From positions 1 to 64,000 of the forward strand of contig NZ_JANZKU010000022.1 of the NCBI RefSeq assembly GCF_025642785.1: 64,000 bases of DNA, read 5' to 3'. Position numbers and translations under genes: made by a program. Positions 1 through 9,284 of this stretch are shown here, piece after piece. Below the pieces are notes generated by a model. The model was not told the origin of the DNA and made no database searches. It saw only the letters and a list, made by a program, of their open reading frames with translations. This DNA is from Pseudomonas sp. RIT-PI-AD. Lineage in GTDB: Bacteria > Pseudomonadota > Gammaproteobacteria > Pseudomonadales > Pseudomonadaceae. Positions within the stretch are counted from its first letter, which is position 1. The number at the start of each line of letters is the position of its first letter.

Positions 1-193
1 TGCGCACCGAGGCCCCGCTGCCGCGTGGCGCCTCGTTGCTGACTTCCAGCTCCCGCTCCAGGTGGAAGCCGTCCGGGCAGACCTTCTGGGTGAAGGTGAT
101 GCCACCCGACGCGTCGATGCACTTGAGCACGCTGGCGGCCTGGAGAGGCCCCGCCAGCAGCAGGCCGAGAGACAACAACCAACGGGCGTACAT
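1..193 (-). CDS. DUF4124-like small secreted protein, 3' end beyond window
   Basis: This is the first 64 codons of a gene reading off the left edge. The ATG at 193 is preceded by AGGAGCGATTCC, a good ribosome binding site. The product begins with a signal peptide (MYARWLLSLGLLLAGPLQA) followed by a short Cys-containing stretch reading KCIDASGGITFTQKVCPDG, which resembles the N-terminal DUF4124 repeat of small periplasmic proteins common in gammaproteobacteria (Cys, an aromatic/acidic turn, T.TQ.VCP). The function of that family is not known to me. The C-terminus lies outside the window, so total length and further domains cannot be judged. Confidence 0.6.
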   Translation of the reverse strand, partial: MYARWLLSLGLLLAGPLQAASVLKCIDASGGITFTQKVCPDGFHLERELEVSNEAPRGSGASVR

Positions 194-420
194 GGAATCG
201 CTCCTGCGAAAAGGTCCGGAAAAGACGCCAGTCTCGACGCCCCGCTCACGCAACGCAATGGGCATAACCTCGACTGCCGCACAGGGATCTCATGCACCTC
301 CGGAAACCCGCGGCCAACCGATGCACCTCCGCCTCACCGTTGCGCGCGCAAGCCGGTGAAACCCTCATGACGAGCGGGCAGGGCGCTTCCTAGACATGTC
401 GGCAAAAGCCAAAGAGACGA

Positions 421-480
421 GCCTAAGCTAATTCCAATTAAGTATTTATATTAAGTTTTTTAGATCGTTTAGCTTTCTCC
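421..480 (+). promoter_or_regulatory. AT-rich promoter patch upstream of tauA
   Basis: The 379-bp stretch between the left-edge gene and tauA holds no gene. Its distinctive part is this AT-rich patch in a surrounding G+C-rich sequence. It contains ATTCCAATTA (431-440) followed by TTAAG-like repeats. The same ATTCCAAT core recurs upstream of metQ. This is where an activator such as CysB or TauR-like LysR protein would be expected to act, but the assignment is inference. Confidence 0.45.
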
Positions 481-572
481 CACCGGACCACCGGATTGTT
501 GTCGATCGCTTTCTTTTCCGTGGTCCGGTTGCGCCCGCCGCCGGCACGTTCGTCCGGCGAGGAGCCTGTTCC

Positions 573-1553
573 ATGATCCCATTCGCGTTCCCCCGCCGCC
601 TGCTGGCGGCCCTGTCCCTCGGCGCCCTGGCGTTCGCCGCCCAGGCCGCGGACATCACCATCGGCTACCAGACCGGCATCGATCCCACCAAGGTTCCCCA
701 GGCCGATGGCACCTATGAAAAAGTCATCGGCCAGCCTCTCGACTGGCGCCGTTTCAACAGCGGCCCGGAGGTGCTGACGGCAATCGCCTCGGGCGACGTG
801 CAGATCGGCAACATCGGCTCCAGCCCCTTGGCCGCGGCCGCCTCCCGCGGCCTGCCGATCGTCGCCTTCATCGTCTCCGCGCAGATCCATTCCGCCGAGG
901 CGCTGGTGGTACGCGACGGCAGCCATATCGACAAACCCGCGGACCTGGTCGGCAAGACCCTGGCCACGCCGTTCGTGTCGACCTCCCACTACAGCCTGCT
1001 CGGCGCCCTCAAGCACTGGGGCATCGCGCCCACCCAGGTGAAGGTGGTCAACCTCAACCCCGCGGAAATCGCCGCGGCCTGGAAACGCGGCGACATCGAC
1101 GGCGCCTTCGTCTGGTCGCCGGCGCTGGGCGAGATCCAGAAAAGCGGCAAGGTACTGACCGACGCCGCCGAAGTCGGCCGCTGGGGCGCGCCGACCTTCG
1201 AGGTCTGGGTGGCGCGCAAGGATTTCGCCGAGAAACATCCCGACGTGGTCGAGCGTTTCGCCCAGGTCAGCCTGCGAGCCTTCGCCGACTACAACGCCCA
1301 CAAGACCGCCTGGGGCGCCGACTCCCAGCAGGCGGCGAAGATCGCCCGGCTGACCGGTTCGGCGGTCGCCGACGTGCCGGAGCTGCTGGCCGGCTCGGCG
1401 TTTCCCGAGGCGGCCGAACAGGCCGCGCTGCTCGACGGCGAGACCGCCAAGGCGATCGCCGAGACGGCGCGTTTCCTCAAGGAGCAGGGCAAGGTCGATG
1501 CGGTGAAAGCCGATTACTCGCCCTACGTCAGCAGCCGCTTCATCCCCCACTGA
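573..1553 (+). CDS. tauA: Taurine ABC transporter, periplasmic binding protein TauA
   Basis: TauA captures taurine (and probably other short aliphatic sulfonates) in the periplasm and delivers it to TauBC. The 326-aa protein has a clear signal peptide ending in AQAA around residue 27, then the family start DITIGYQTGIDP. It also has the SsuA/TauA-type signatures FNSGPEVLTAIASGDVQIG and STSHYSLLGAL. The ATG at 573 has GAGGAGCC upstream. It is the first gene of a tauABCD set with tight spacing (18 bp to tauB), the arrangement seen in E. coli and P. aeruginosa. Expression is probably induced by sulfate starvation, given the AT-rich upstream patch. Family identity is firm; exact substrate range is inferred from context. 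Confidence 0.92.
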   Translation: MIPFAFPRRLLAALSLGALAFAAQAADITIGYQTGIDPTKVPQADGTYEKVIGQPLDWRRFNSGPEVLTAIASGDVQIGNIGSSPLAAAASRGLPIVAFIVSAQIHSAEALVVRDGSHIDKPADLVGKTLATPFVSTSHYSLLGALKHWGIAPTQVKVVNLNPAEIAAAWKRGDIDGAFVWSPALGEIQKSGKVLTDAAEVGRWGAPTFEVWVARKDFAEKHPDVVERFAQVSLRAFADYNAHKTAWGADSQQAAKIARLTGSAVADVPELLAGSAFPEAAEQAALLDGETAKAIAETARFLKEQGKVDAVKADYSPYVSSRFIPH

Positions 1554-1571
1554 GCGCAGGAAGCCCCGACC

Positions 1572-2357
1572 ATGGCCGTTCTTCGATTGCAGCGCGTGAG
1601 CGCGGGCTATGCCGGCAACCCGCGGCCGGTGCTCGCCGACATTTCCTTCGACCTCGGGCCGCAGGAGTTGCTGGTGGCCCTGGGGCCGTCGGGGAGCGGC
1701 AAGACCACCCTGCTCAACCTGATTGCCGGGTTCGTCGCCCCCCAGGAAGGGCGCATCAGTCTCGATGGCGAGCCCGTCGACGGGCCGTCCGCCGAGCGCG
1801 GCGTGGTGTTCCAGGACGACGCCCTGCTGCCTTGGCAAGACGTGCTCGGCAACGTCGCCTTCGGCCTGCGCCTGGCCGGCGTGCCGCGGGCGGCGCGCGA
1901 GGACCGGGCGCGGGAACTGCTGGCCCTGGTGGACCTCGCCGACTTCGCCGAGCGCCAGGTCTGGCAACTCTCCGGCGGGCAGAAGCAGCGCGTCGGCATC
2001 GCCCGCGCGCTGGCCGCCGACCCGCGCCTGTTGTTGCTCGACGAGCCCTTCGGCGCGCTGGACGCCTTCACCCGCGAGCAGATGCAGGAGCTGCTCCTGC
2101 AAATCTGGCGGCGCACCGCCAAACCGGTGTTCCTGATCACCCACGACATCGAGGAAGCGGTGTTCCTCGCCACCGACCTGGTGCTGCTGGCACCCGATCC
2201 GGGGCGCATCGTCGAGCGCCTGTCCCTGGATTTCGGCCGGCGTTACGCGGCCGGCGAAAGCGCCCGGGCGATCAAATCCGACCCCCTCTTCATCGAAGCC
2301 CGCGAGCACGTGCTGGCGCGGGTCTTCGCCGAACGCCATCAACGGAGGCAGGCATGA
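1572..2357 (+). CDS. tauB: Taurine ABC transporter ATP-binding protein TauB
   Basis: This is the ATPase subunit that energises sulfonate import through TauC. The 261-aa protein has a Walker A (GPSGSGKTT, residues 38-46), the ABC signature LSGGQKQR, a Walker [13 protein letters not shown] and the switch His in [13 protein letters not shown], all in order and intact. This spacing is typical of the nitrate/sulfonate/taurine importer subfamily. Its stop codon overlaps the tauC start (ATGA at 2354-2357), so the two are translationally coupled. Length and motifs are standard for the family. Confidence 0.93.
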   Translation: MAVLRLQRVSAGYAGNPRPVLADISFDLGPQELLVALGPSGSGKTTLLNLIAGFVAPQEGRISLDGEPVDGPSAERGVVFQDDALLPWQDVLGNVAFGLRLAGVPRAAREDRARELLALVDLADFAERQVWQLSGGQKQRVGIARALAADPRLLLLDEPFGALDAFTREQMQELLLQIWRRTAKPVFLITHDIEEAVFLATDLVLLAPDPGRIVERLSLDFGRRYAAGESARAIKSDPLFIEAREHVLARVFAERHQRRQA

Positions 2358-3193
2358 GTGGCAGCGACGCGATCTTGACCCAGGACGACGGCGCCGCCGC
2401 ATCCGTCCCGCCGCGCGCGCGACGCCCGGCCAGCCTTGGCCTGCTCGGCGGGCTGACCCTCGGCAGCCTGCTGCTGGCCTGGTGGGCGGTCACCGCCCTG
2501 GAACTGATCGAACCGCTGTTCCTGCCCTCGCCCGGCGCGGTGCTCGCCAAGTTCTGGCAATTGAGCCGCGAGGGCTACGTCGACGCGACCCTCTGGCAGC
2601 ACCTCGGCGCCAGTCTCGGCCGGGTCGGCCTGGGTCTGGCCGCCGCGCTGCTGACGGCGATCCCGGTGGGCCTGGCGATCGGCCGCAACCGCATCGCCCA
2701 GGGCGTGCTCGACCCGCTGATCGAGTTCTACCGGCCGATCCCGCCGCTGGCCTATCTGCCGCTGATCGTCATCTGGTGCGGCATCGGCGAGTTGTCCAAG
2801 GTGCTGCTGATCTACCTGGCGATCTTCGCGCCCATCGCCATCGCCACCGCCAACGGCGTGCGCAACGTCGATCCGACCCGGGTGCGCGCGGCGCAGGCGC
2901 TCGGGGCGCGCCGCTGGCAACTGATTCGCCATGTGATCCTGCCCAGCGCCCTGCCGGACATTCTCACCGGCATCCGCATCGGCCTGGGCGTCGGCTGGTC
3001 GACCCTGGTGGCCGCCGAACTGGTGGCCGCCACCCGCGGCCTGGGCTTCATGGTGCAGTCCGCCGCGCAGTTCCTGGTCACCGACGTGGTGGTGCTGGGC
3101 ATCCTGATCATCGCCCTGGTGGCCTTCGCCATGGAACTCGGCCTGCGCGCGCTGCAACGCCGGCTGGTGCCCTGGCACGGCCAGGCCCACTGA
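2354..3193 (+). CDS. tauC: Taurine ABC transporter permease TauC
   Basis: TauC is the inner-membrane channel of the sulfonate importer. The 279-aa protein has a long N-terminal cytoplasmic leader, a first hydrophobic segment around [19 protein letters not shown], and several further membrane segments. The binding-protein-dependent permease EAA loop reads [24 protein letters not shown] and contacts TauB. The start is set by the ATGA overlap with tauB. A 74-bp gap separates it from tauD, still compatible with one operon. Confidence 0.92.
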   Translation: MSGSDAILTQDDGAAASVPPRARRPASLGLLGGLTLGSLLLAWWAVTALELIEPLFLPSPGAVLAKFWQLSREGYVDATLWQHLGASLGRVGLGLAAALLTAIPVGLAIGRNRIAQGVLDPLIEFYRPIPPLAYLPLIVIWCGIGELSKVLLIYLAIFAPIAIATANGVRNVDPTRVRAAQALGARRWQLIRHVILPSALPDILTGIRIGLGVGWSTLVAAELVAATRGLGFMVQSAAQFLVTDVVVLGILIIALVAFAMELGLRALQRRLVPWHGQAH

Positions 3194-3267
3194 ACCCCTT
3201 CCAAGCAGAGCCGCGTCCAGCGGCCATCGGCGCCTTGCTCGACGCCCACGCACCCGGAGCCCATCCC

Positions 3268-4101
3268 ATGAGTCTGCACATCACCCCGCTGAACCCCGCC
3301 ATCGGCGCCGTCGTCGAGGGCCTCGACCTGACCCGTCCGCTGGAAGACCGCCCGTACCGGGCCATCGAGCGGGCGCTGCTCGATCACCAAGTCCTGTTCT
3401 TCCGCGACCAGCCCGTCACCCCGGCCCAGCAGGCGAGCTTCGCCCAGCGCTTCGGCGACCTGCACATCCATCCGATCTTTCCCCAGGTCGAGGGCCAGCC
3501 GGAAATCCTGGTGCTCGACACGGCGGTCACCGACGTGCGCGACAACGCCATCTGGCACACCGACGTGACCTTCCTGGAAACCCCGGCATTGGGCGCCGTG
3601 CTCAGTGCGCGGCAGGTCCCGGACTATGGCGGCGACACCCTCTGGGCCAGCAGCAGCGCGGCCTTCGACGCGCTGTCGGAACCGCTGCAGTGCTTCCTCG
3701 AAGGTCTCACCGCCACCCACGACCTGACCCGCTCCTTTCCCCTGGAACGTTTCGGCAACACCCCCGAGGCCCTGGCCCGCTACGAGCAGGCCCGCCGCGA
3801 CAACCCGCCGCGCTCGCACCCGGTGGTGCGCACCCATCCGGTCAGCGGGCGCAAGGGCCTGTTCGTCAACGAGGGCTTCACCACCCGCATCGACCAGTTG
3901 CAGCCGGCGGAGAGCGACGCCCTGCTCGGCTACCTGTTCAGCCACGCCAGCCGGCCGGAGTTCACCGTGCGCTGGCGCTGGAAGGCCAACGACCTGGCGT
4001 TCTGGGACAACCGCATCACCCAGCACTACGCGGTGGACGATTACCGGCCACAGCGGCGGGTGATGCACCGCGCCACCATCCTCGGCGACCGCCCGCGCTG
4101 A
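3268..4101 (+). CDS. tauD: Taurine dioxygenase TauD
   Basis: TauD is a cytoplasmic Fe(II)/2-oxoglutarate-dependent dioxygenase that hydroxylates taurine, releasing sulfite and aminoacetaldehyde so that sulfonate sulfur can be assimilated. The 277-aa protein carries the facial triad: H97 and D99 in WHTDVTF and the distal H253 in ITQHYAV. Arg268 in MHRATI probably binds the 2-oxoglutarate carboxylate. Length matches E. coli TauD closely. It is the last tau gene and sits directly behind the importer. Related alkylsulfatases (AtsK) share the fold, so substrate is supported mainly by gene context. Confidence 0.9.
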   Translation: MSLHITPLNPAIGAVVEGLDLTRPLEDRPYRAIERALLDHQVLFFRDQPVTPAQQASFAQRFGDLHIHPIFPQVEGQPEILVLDTAVTDVRDNAIWHTDVTFLETPALGAVLSARQVPDYGGDTLWASSSAAFDALSEPLQCFLEGLTATHDLTRSFPLERFGNTPEALARYEQARRDNPPRSHPVVRTHPVSGRKGLFVNEGFTTRIDQLQPAESDALLGYLFSHASRPEFTVRWRWKANDLAFWDNRITQHYAVDDYRPQRRVMHRATILGDRPR

Positions 4102-4374
4102 GCGCGCGTCCCGACCGTCGCGTCCGATCGCCGCATGACGGACGCGGAACCCCAGACAGGTCGTCGTTTTCGTCCATATCGCGGAAGATCAGGTCGCGTT
4201 CGTGGATAGCCACCGCCCCCGCGTCGGCCTATGCTCGCCGGGTCGAAACTCGCGGACCCAGGCCCTAGGCGCCGGATCCCCGCCGCAACCGATCACGCCG
4301 ACTCCCATCGCCCCTGCCCCGAAAGGATGGCCGCAGCCGCCGAGCTGTGGGCGTTTCACTGCAAGGAGAGCTCC

Positions 4375-6399
4375 ATGCTGCAAGCTGTTCCCGCCGAACG
4401 AAACCTGGCCGAACTCACCCTGCGCGGGTTGATCCTCGGCGCGCTGATCACCGTGGTGTTCACCGCATCCAACGTTTACCTGGGGCTCAAGGTCGGCCTG
4501 ACCTTCGCCTCCTCGATCCCCGCCGCCGTGATCTCCATGGCGGTGCTGCGCTACTTCTCCGGTTCCAACATCCTCGAAAACAACATGGTGCAGACCCAGG
4601 CCTCGGCCGCCGGCACCCTGTCGTCGATCATCTTCATCCTGCCGGGCCTGCTGCTGATCGGTTACTGGGCCGGTTTCCCGTTCTGGCAGACCGCCGCGAT
4701 CTGCGCCATCGGCGGCATCCTCGGGGTGCTCTACACCATTCCGCTGCGCCGGGTGATGGTGGTGCAGAGCGCCCTGCCCTACCCCGAAGGCGTGGCCGCG
4801 GCGGAAATCCTCCGCGTCGGCAGCGGCGACGACGGCGCGCCGGCCACCGCGGATACGGGTCCGGGCATGCGCGACATCCTCGCCGGCGGCCTGGTGGCCG
4901 CGGCGTTCAGCCTGCTCAGCAGCGGTTTCCGGGTCCTCGGCGAAAGCATCAGCCTGTGGGCCAACGCCGGCCAGGCGGCCTTTCGCTTCAGCACCGGCTT
5001 CTCCCTGGCCCTGGTGGGCGCCGGCTACATGATGGGCATCACCGCCGGGGTCGCGATCCTGGTCGGGGTGCTGATCTGCTGGGGCGTCGCGGTGCCGCTG
5101 CTGACGGTCAACAGCGTGCTGCAGGAAGGCCAGAGCCTGAGCGCGCTGGCCAGTTCGCTGTGGGGCTCGCAAGTGCGCTTCCTCGGCGCCGGGACCATCG
5201 GCGTGGCCGCGCTCTGGACCCTCGCCACCCTGTTCAAACCCATGGTGGAAGGCGTCTGGACCTCGCTGCGCGCGGTACGCGACGGCAATCCGGTGAGCGA
5301 ACTGCGCACCGAGCGCGACCTGCCGGCGAAAGCGATCCTCGGCATCGCCGGCGTCCTGCTGCTGGCGCTGTTCGGCGTATTCGCCCAGTTCCTCCACAGC
5401 GCCGCGCCGGATCTGTCCGGCTTCGCCTTCTGGGGCCTGGTGGGCGGCTGCGTGGTGTTCGCTTTCATCTTCGGTTTCCTGATCGCCGCCGCCTGCGGCT
5501 ACATGGCCGGCCTGGTGGGCTCGTCGAGTAGCCCGATCTCCGGCATCGGCATCATCGCGGTGATCCTCGTCTCCCTCTTGATCCTCGCCATGGGCAGCGT
5601 GGAGGGCGAGTTCCTGCAACGCGCCGAAGGCAAGCTGGCCATCGCCCTGGCGCTGTTCACCACCGCGGTGGTGCTGGCCATCGCGGCCATCTCCAACGAC
5701 AACCTGCAGGACCTGAAGACCGGCTACCTGGTGGGCGCGACCCCCTGGCGGCAGCAGGTGGCGCTGATCGTCGGCTGCCTGGTGGGCGCCCTGGTGATCC
5801 CGCCGGTGCTCGACCTGCTGTACAACGCCTACGGCTTCGTCGGCGCCCTGCCGCGCGCCGGCATGGACCCGCAACAGGCCCTGGCCGCACCCCAGGCGAC
5901 GCTGATGACCGCCATCGCCAGCGGGATTTTCCGCGACGCGCTGAACTGGAACATGATCCTCATCGGCGTCGTGCTGGGCATCGCGCTGATCCTGGTGGAC
6001 GTGATGCTGCGTCGCACCGGCAAGGCCAGCCTGCCGGTGATCGCGGTGGGCCTGGGCATCTACCTGCCGCCCACCATAGGCATGACCCTGGTGATCGGCG
6101 CGCTGCTGTCCTGGCTGCTGGAGAACCGCCTGAAACGCCGTGCCGCCGCGGCGAGTGTCGAGCTGGACGCCTATGCCGAGGTGCCGCGCCGGCGTGGCGT
6201 GCTGCTGGCCTCCGGGTTGATCGTCGGCGAGAGCCTGATGGGCATCCTGCTCGCCGCGCTGATCGGCACCACCGGCAAGGATGCGCCCCTGGCCCTGGTG
6301 GGCAGCGACTTCTCGGCTACCGCCGAATGGCTGGGGCTCCTGGTCTTCGGGCTGGTCTGCCTGGCGTTCCACTTCTACGTGCGCGACCGCCGCGCCTGA
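4375..6399 (+). CDS. OPT family oligopeptide/metal-chelate transporter
   Basis: This 674-aa multispanning inner-membrane protein belongs to the OPT superfamily, which imports small peptides or metal-siderophore chelates by proton symport. Seen in the sequence are an N-terminal segment LTLRGLILGALITVVFTASNVYLGLKVGLT followed by SSIPAAVISM and NILENNMVQT, which are family hallmarks, and roughly 14-16 hydrophobic stretches. I chose the ATG at 4375 because AAGGAGAG lies just upstream; an in-frame extension to 4231 has no obvious ribosome binding site and lacks family-like sequence. The gene stands alone, convergent with the trans-sulfuration gene. Substrate cannot be told from sequence. Confidence 0.85.
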   Translation: MLQAVPAERNLAELTLRGLILGALITVVFTASNVYLGLKVGLTFASSIPAAVISMAVLRYFSGSNILENNMVQTQASAAGTLSSIIFILPGLLLIGYWAGFPFWQTAAICAIGGILGVLYTIPLRRVMVVQSALPYPEGVAAAEILRVGSGDDGAPATADTGPGMRDILAGGLVAAAFSLLSSGFRVLGESISLWANAGQAAFRFSTGFSLALVGAGYMMGITAGVAILVGVLICWGVAVPLLTVNSVLQEGQSLSALASSLWGSQVRFLGAGTIGVAALWTLATLFKPMVEGVWTSLRAVRDGNPVSELRTERDLPAKAILGIAGVLLLALFGVFAQFLHSAAPDLSGFAFWGLVGGCVVFAFIFGFLIAAACGYMAGLVGSSSSPISGIGIIAVILVSLLILAMGSVEGEFLQRAEGKLAIALALFTTAVVLAIAAISNDNLQDLKTGYLVGATPWRQQVALIVGCLVGALVIPPVLDLLYNAYGFVGALPRAGMDPQQALAAPQATLMTAIASGIFRDALNWNMILIGVVLGIALILVDVMLRRTGKASLPVIAVGLGIYLPPTIGMTLVIGALLSWLLENRLKRRAAAASVELDAYAEVPRRRGVLLASGLIVGESLMGILLAALIGTTGKDAPLALVGSDFSATAEWLGLLVFGLVCLAFHFYVRDRRA

Positions 6400-6570
6400 G
6401 ACTCGCCGGGGCCTTCGCGAGAAGCGCCCCGGCGACGGGGCGGGCCTGACCGGGTCAGGGGCCGCCCGCCCCCGGGCGGTCTTCCCCGCGCAGCCAGTGG
6501 CCGAAGGCGCGCCCTTCGAAGGCCGCGCGCCCACGCCGAATCCATTCCCCTCGCGCGTGGGCCGGGGCCG

Positions 6571-7761
6571 CTACAGGCCGTCCAGGGCCTGCCGGAATTC
6601 CGCCAGAATGTCCTCGGCATCCTCGATGCCCACCGAGACCCGGATGGTGCCGTCGTGGATATCCAGTTGGCTCAGGGTGTCCGCCGACAGGGCGCGATGG
6701 GAGGTCTTGCCCGGATGGGTGATGCTGCTGGCGACGCCGGCCAGGGACGGCGCGAAGGCGGTGTGCCGCAGGGCGCGGATCAGCCCGTCCACCTGTTTCA
6801 GGCCGCCGTGCAGGGTGAACGCGAGCATGCCCGAGCAGCCCTTGGGGAACAGCCGGCGGGCCAGGGCGTGGTCCGGGTGCGAGGGCAGGCCCGGGTAATG
6901 CACCTTGGCCACCCGCGGATGCGCCTCCAGCGCCTCGGCCAACGCCTGGGCGTTGGCCGAATGGGCGCGCATGCGCAGCCCCAGGGTCTTGGCGCCGCGG
7001 AAGGTCAGCCAGGCCTCGAAGGGGCTGGCGCTGCCGCCGGCATTGATCTGGAAGCGCCGGGCCTCGGCGATCCACTGGGCATCGCCCACCAGGATGCCGC
7101 CAGTAGCATCGCTGTGGCCGTTGAGGTACTTGGTGGTGCTGTGCAGCACCAGATCGGCGCCGTCCGCCAGCGGCTGGTAGAGCGCGGGCGACAGAAAGGT
7201 GTTGTCCACCAACAGTTTCACGCCGTGACGATGGGCCAGGTCGGCCAGCGCCGGGACATCGCTGACCCGCACCAGCGGGTTCGACGCGGTCTCGGTGTAG
7301 ATCAGCCGGGTTCGCGGGGTGATCGCCGCCGCCACCGCGGCGAGATCGCCGATGTCCACCAGGGTCGCCTCGATGCCGAAGCGGCTCAGTTCCTTCTCGA
7401 TCAGGCTCTGGGTCGTGCCGTACAGCTCGCGGCTCGCCACCAGGTGATCGCCCGCGCTCAGGCGCCCGAGCAGCGCCGCGCTCACCGAGGCCATCCCCGA
7501 TGCCGAGAACAGCGCCGCTTCGCCGCCCTCGAGGTCGCGGATCAAGGCTTCCAATGCCGCCTGGTTGGGGTTGCCCAGGCGGGTATACATGTAATTGTCC
7601 GGATTGCCCGCCAGGAAATCGTCGACCTGCTCCAGGGAGTCGTAGACGAACACCGAGGTTTCGTAGATCGGCAGGCTCTTGGCCCGGGTGACCATGTGTC
7701 GGTCGACATCGTTGCCGCTGTGCACGGCACGGGTGGAAACACCGGGTTTGGAATCGGGCAT
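6571..7761 (-). CDS. PLP-dependent trans-sulfuration enzyme (cystathionine gamma-synthase/lyase family)
   Basis: This is a cytoplasmic Cys/Met-metabolism PLP enzyme of 396 aa. K211 in HSTTKYLNGHSDATGG is the Schiff-base lysine, D186 in LLVDNTF pairs with the pyridine nitrogen, and YTRLGNPNQAALE near residue 59 is the family substrate/PLP-phosphate loop. The start at 7761 follows a GGAG motif and leaves 396 aa, normal for MetB/MetC/MetZ-like enzymes; an upstream in-frame ATG would add a non-family tail. It lies downstream of metQ, separated by a terminator and a small mobile-looking element, so it is probably transcribed separately. I cannot decide between synthase, lyase and sulfhydrylase activity from motifs alone. 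Confidence 0.82.
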   Translation of the reverse strand: MPDSKPGVSTRAVHSGNDVDRHMVTRAKSLPIYETSVFVYDSLEQVDDFLAGNPDNYMYTRLGNPNQAALEALIRDLEGGEAALFSASGMASVSAALLGRLSAGDHLVASRELYGTTQSLIEKELSRFGIEATLVDIGDLAAVAAAITPRTRLIYTETASNPLVRVSDVPALADLAHRHGVKLLVDNTFLSPALYQPLADGADLVLHSTTKYLNGHSDATGGILVGDAQWIAEARRFQINAGGSASPFEAWLTFRGAKTLGLRMRAHSANAQALAEALEAHPRVAKVHYPGLPSHPDHALARRLFPKGCSGMLAFTLHGGLKQVDGLIRALRHTAFAPSLAGVASSITHPGKTSHRALSADTLSQLDIHDGTIRVSVGIEDAEDILAEFRQALDGL

Positions 7762-7841
7762 TGGGGTACTCCAGGAAGGCCGTTTCGCCGGGAGGCGCCA
7801 CTGTAGCAAAGGCAGGGCGCGAGGCCCGACGGACGCATGGG

Positions 7842-7875
7842 CAAAAAAACGCCGGCTCGGTGTGGCCGAGCCGGC
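7842..7875 (-). terminator. Rho-independent terminator of the metQ transcript
   Basis: A perfect 10-bp stem (GCCGGCTCGG at 7851-7860 with CCGAGCCGGC at 7866-7875, 5-nt loop) is followed on the minus strand by GTTTTTTTGC. It points in the direction of metQ transcription and sits about 200 nt beyond the metQ stop, with the 128-bp inverted-repeat element in between. Confidence 0.8.
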
Positions 7876-7930
7876 GCAAGCAGAGGCGAGGAAGGTAACG
7901 GCTCCCTCACCGCCGTGGGCTTCTAGCGTT

Positions 7931-8058
7931 GTACGAAAAGTGCCTGCGCTCGGAGATGCCGTGTTGGAAACAGGCTCAGGATGCTCATTTACAGCCAGTA
8001 AACCGCGCGTCTTCGCCTGTTTTGCCTTGCCTGACCTTGGCTCGGTGACTTTTCGTAC
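7931..8058. mobile_element. 128-bp MITE-like element with 11-bp terminal inverted repeats
   Basis: GTACGAAAAGT at 7931-7941 is matched by its exact reverse complement at 8048-8058. Weaker inverted similarity extends inward, for example GGAAACAGGC in the left arm against GGCAAAACAGGC read from the right arm. There is no coding capacity. The interior is less G+C-rich than neighbouring genes. Size, terminal repeats and lack of a gene fit a non-autonomous IS derivative. I see no convincing target-site duplication. It sits in the 3' untranslated region of metQ, upstream of that gene's terminator. A terminal fragment of a decayed IS is an alternative. Confidence 0.6.
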
Positions 8059-8073
8059 GAACCCTGGGGGCGA

Positions 8074-8856
8074 TCAGAACGCCGGGACCACCGCGCCTTG
8101 GTATTTCTCCTCGATGAATTTCTTCACCTCGGGGCTGGTGAGGGCGGCGGCCAGCTTCTGGATGGCCTCGCTGTCCTTGTTGTCCGGGCGGGCGACCAGG
8201 TAGTTCACGTAGGGCGAATTACGGTCTTCCAGCACCAGGGCATCGCGGGTCGGGTTCAGCTTGGCTTCCAGGGCATAGTTGGTGTTGATCAGGTCCAGGT
8301 CGACCTGGTCCAGCACCCGCGGCAGCAGGGCCGATTCCAGCTCCTTGAACTTCAGGTGTTTCGGGTTCTCGGCGATGTCCTTCGGCGTGGCCAGGGCGTT
8401 ATCCGGGTCCTTCAGCTTCAGCAGCCCGGCTTTCTGCAACAGGAGCAGCGCGCGGCCGCTGTTGCTGCCTTCGTTGGGAATGGCGACGGTGGCGCCGTCC
8501 GGCAATTCGTCGAGGGATTTGTACTTCTTCGAATAGCCGCCGAAGGGTTCGATGTGCACGCCCTTGACGATCACCAGGTGGGTGCCTTTGCCGGTATTGA
8601 AGTTGTCCAGGTAGGGCTTGGTCTGGAAGTAGTTGGCGTCGAGGTTCTTCTGGTCCACTTGCAGGTTGGGCTGCACGTAGTCGGTGAATACCTTGATCTC
8701 CAGGTCGACCCCTTCCTTGGCCAGTTCCGGCTTGATCAGCTCGAGGATCTCGGCATGGGGCACCGGGGTGGCGGCCACGGTGAGCTTCTCTCCGGCATGG
8801 GCAAGGGTGGCGCTCAGCGCGGCGGCCAGTGCGGTCAACAGCAACGTCTTTTTCAT
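8074..8856 (-). CDS. metQ: MetQ/NlpA-family periplasmic substrate-binding protein
   Basis: This is the binding component of a methionine-type (MUT family) ABC importer, 260 aa. It has a signal peptide (MKKTLLLTALAAALSATLAHA), then the NlpA-family core with VTPHAE-like TPVPHAEILELIKPEL, LDANYFQTKPYLDNFN, and IPNEGSNSGRALLLLQ. Most MetQ homologues are lipoproteins, but there is no lipobox Cys here (AHA-GEK), so cleavage by signal peptidase I is expected. No metN/metI genes are adjacent, so its permease partner must be elsewhere. The ATG at 8856 has AAGGAAACCTC upstream. Methionine or a methionine derivative is the likely ligand by family, not proven. Confidence 0.85.
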   Translation of the reverse strand: MKKTLLLTALAAALSATLAHAGEKLTVAATPVPHAEILELIKPELAKEGVDLEIKVFTDYVQPNLQVDQKNLDANYFQTKPYLDNFNTGKGTHLVIVKGVHIEPFGGYSKKYKSLDELPDGATVAIPNEGSNSGRALLLLQKAGLLKLKDPDNALATPKDIAENPKHLKFKELESALLPRVLDQVDLDLINTNYALEAKLNPTRDALVLEDRNSPYVNYLVARPDNKDSEAIQKLAAALTSPEVKKFIEEKYQGAVVPAF

Positions 8857-8940
8857 GAGGTTTCCTTATGGGCAACTGCCCGGGCCAAAACAACCAAAGA
8901 GGTACCAGTTGAGCTAACCGGTTGAGCGCGATAGTAGGGA

Positions 8941-9000
8941 AACCTTTTATTCCAATAAAATATTTTATTATTAGATTGTTATTCAAATATCGAATAAAAA
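8941..9000. promoter_or_regulatory. AT-rich divergent promoter region (metQ / MFS gene)
   Basis: The 428-bp interval between metQ and the MFS gene contains no gene. Its centre is a 60-bp AT-rich patch with ATTCCAATAA (8949-8958) and a palindrome TTATTC-N7-GAATAA (8979-8984 and 8992-8997). The 7-nt spacer and 19-bp length suit a LysR-type activator. The ATTCCAAT element is shared with the tauA upstream region. The rest of the interval is ordinary G+C-rich sequence. Confidence 0.45.
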
Positions 9001-9284
9001 GTAGCAATTACGCTCCTCTGCACCCTGACCGAGCGCGTCGACTTCGGCACGCCGCGGATCGAGGGGTTCGCCTGCCGCTGATACGCGTGGCTTTCGTCGC
9101 GCGGCCCTTGCCGGTGTGTGGCGAGGGCTCTAGAGTGCCGCCCACGCGCCCCGGCGCGTCGCCACAAGAAGCCGTCCGCTGCGTCGCGACGGCCCTCTCT
9201 CCAGCTTGATGCCCTCCGCCCGCGATGCCCTCCCTAGGGAGCCCGGCATCGTCGTTCCATTCCCGCTCACCGGAATTGCCGCGC

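Noticed and set aside
438-2402. 654-codon open frame antisense to tauA-tauB
   Set aside because: Shadow of the tau genes in a high-GC genome; no ribosome binding site and no domain.
6440-6485. GC hairpins after the OPT gene considered as a terminator
   Set aside because: Stems are short or have one-base loops and no T-run in either direction; too weak to call.
4189-6534. 781-codon open frame antisense to the OPT transporter
   Set aside because: Rich in His/Gln/Gly/Asp with no hydrophobic core or motif; the opposite strand encodes an unambiguous OPT protein.
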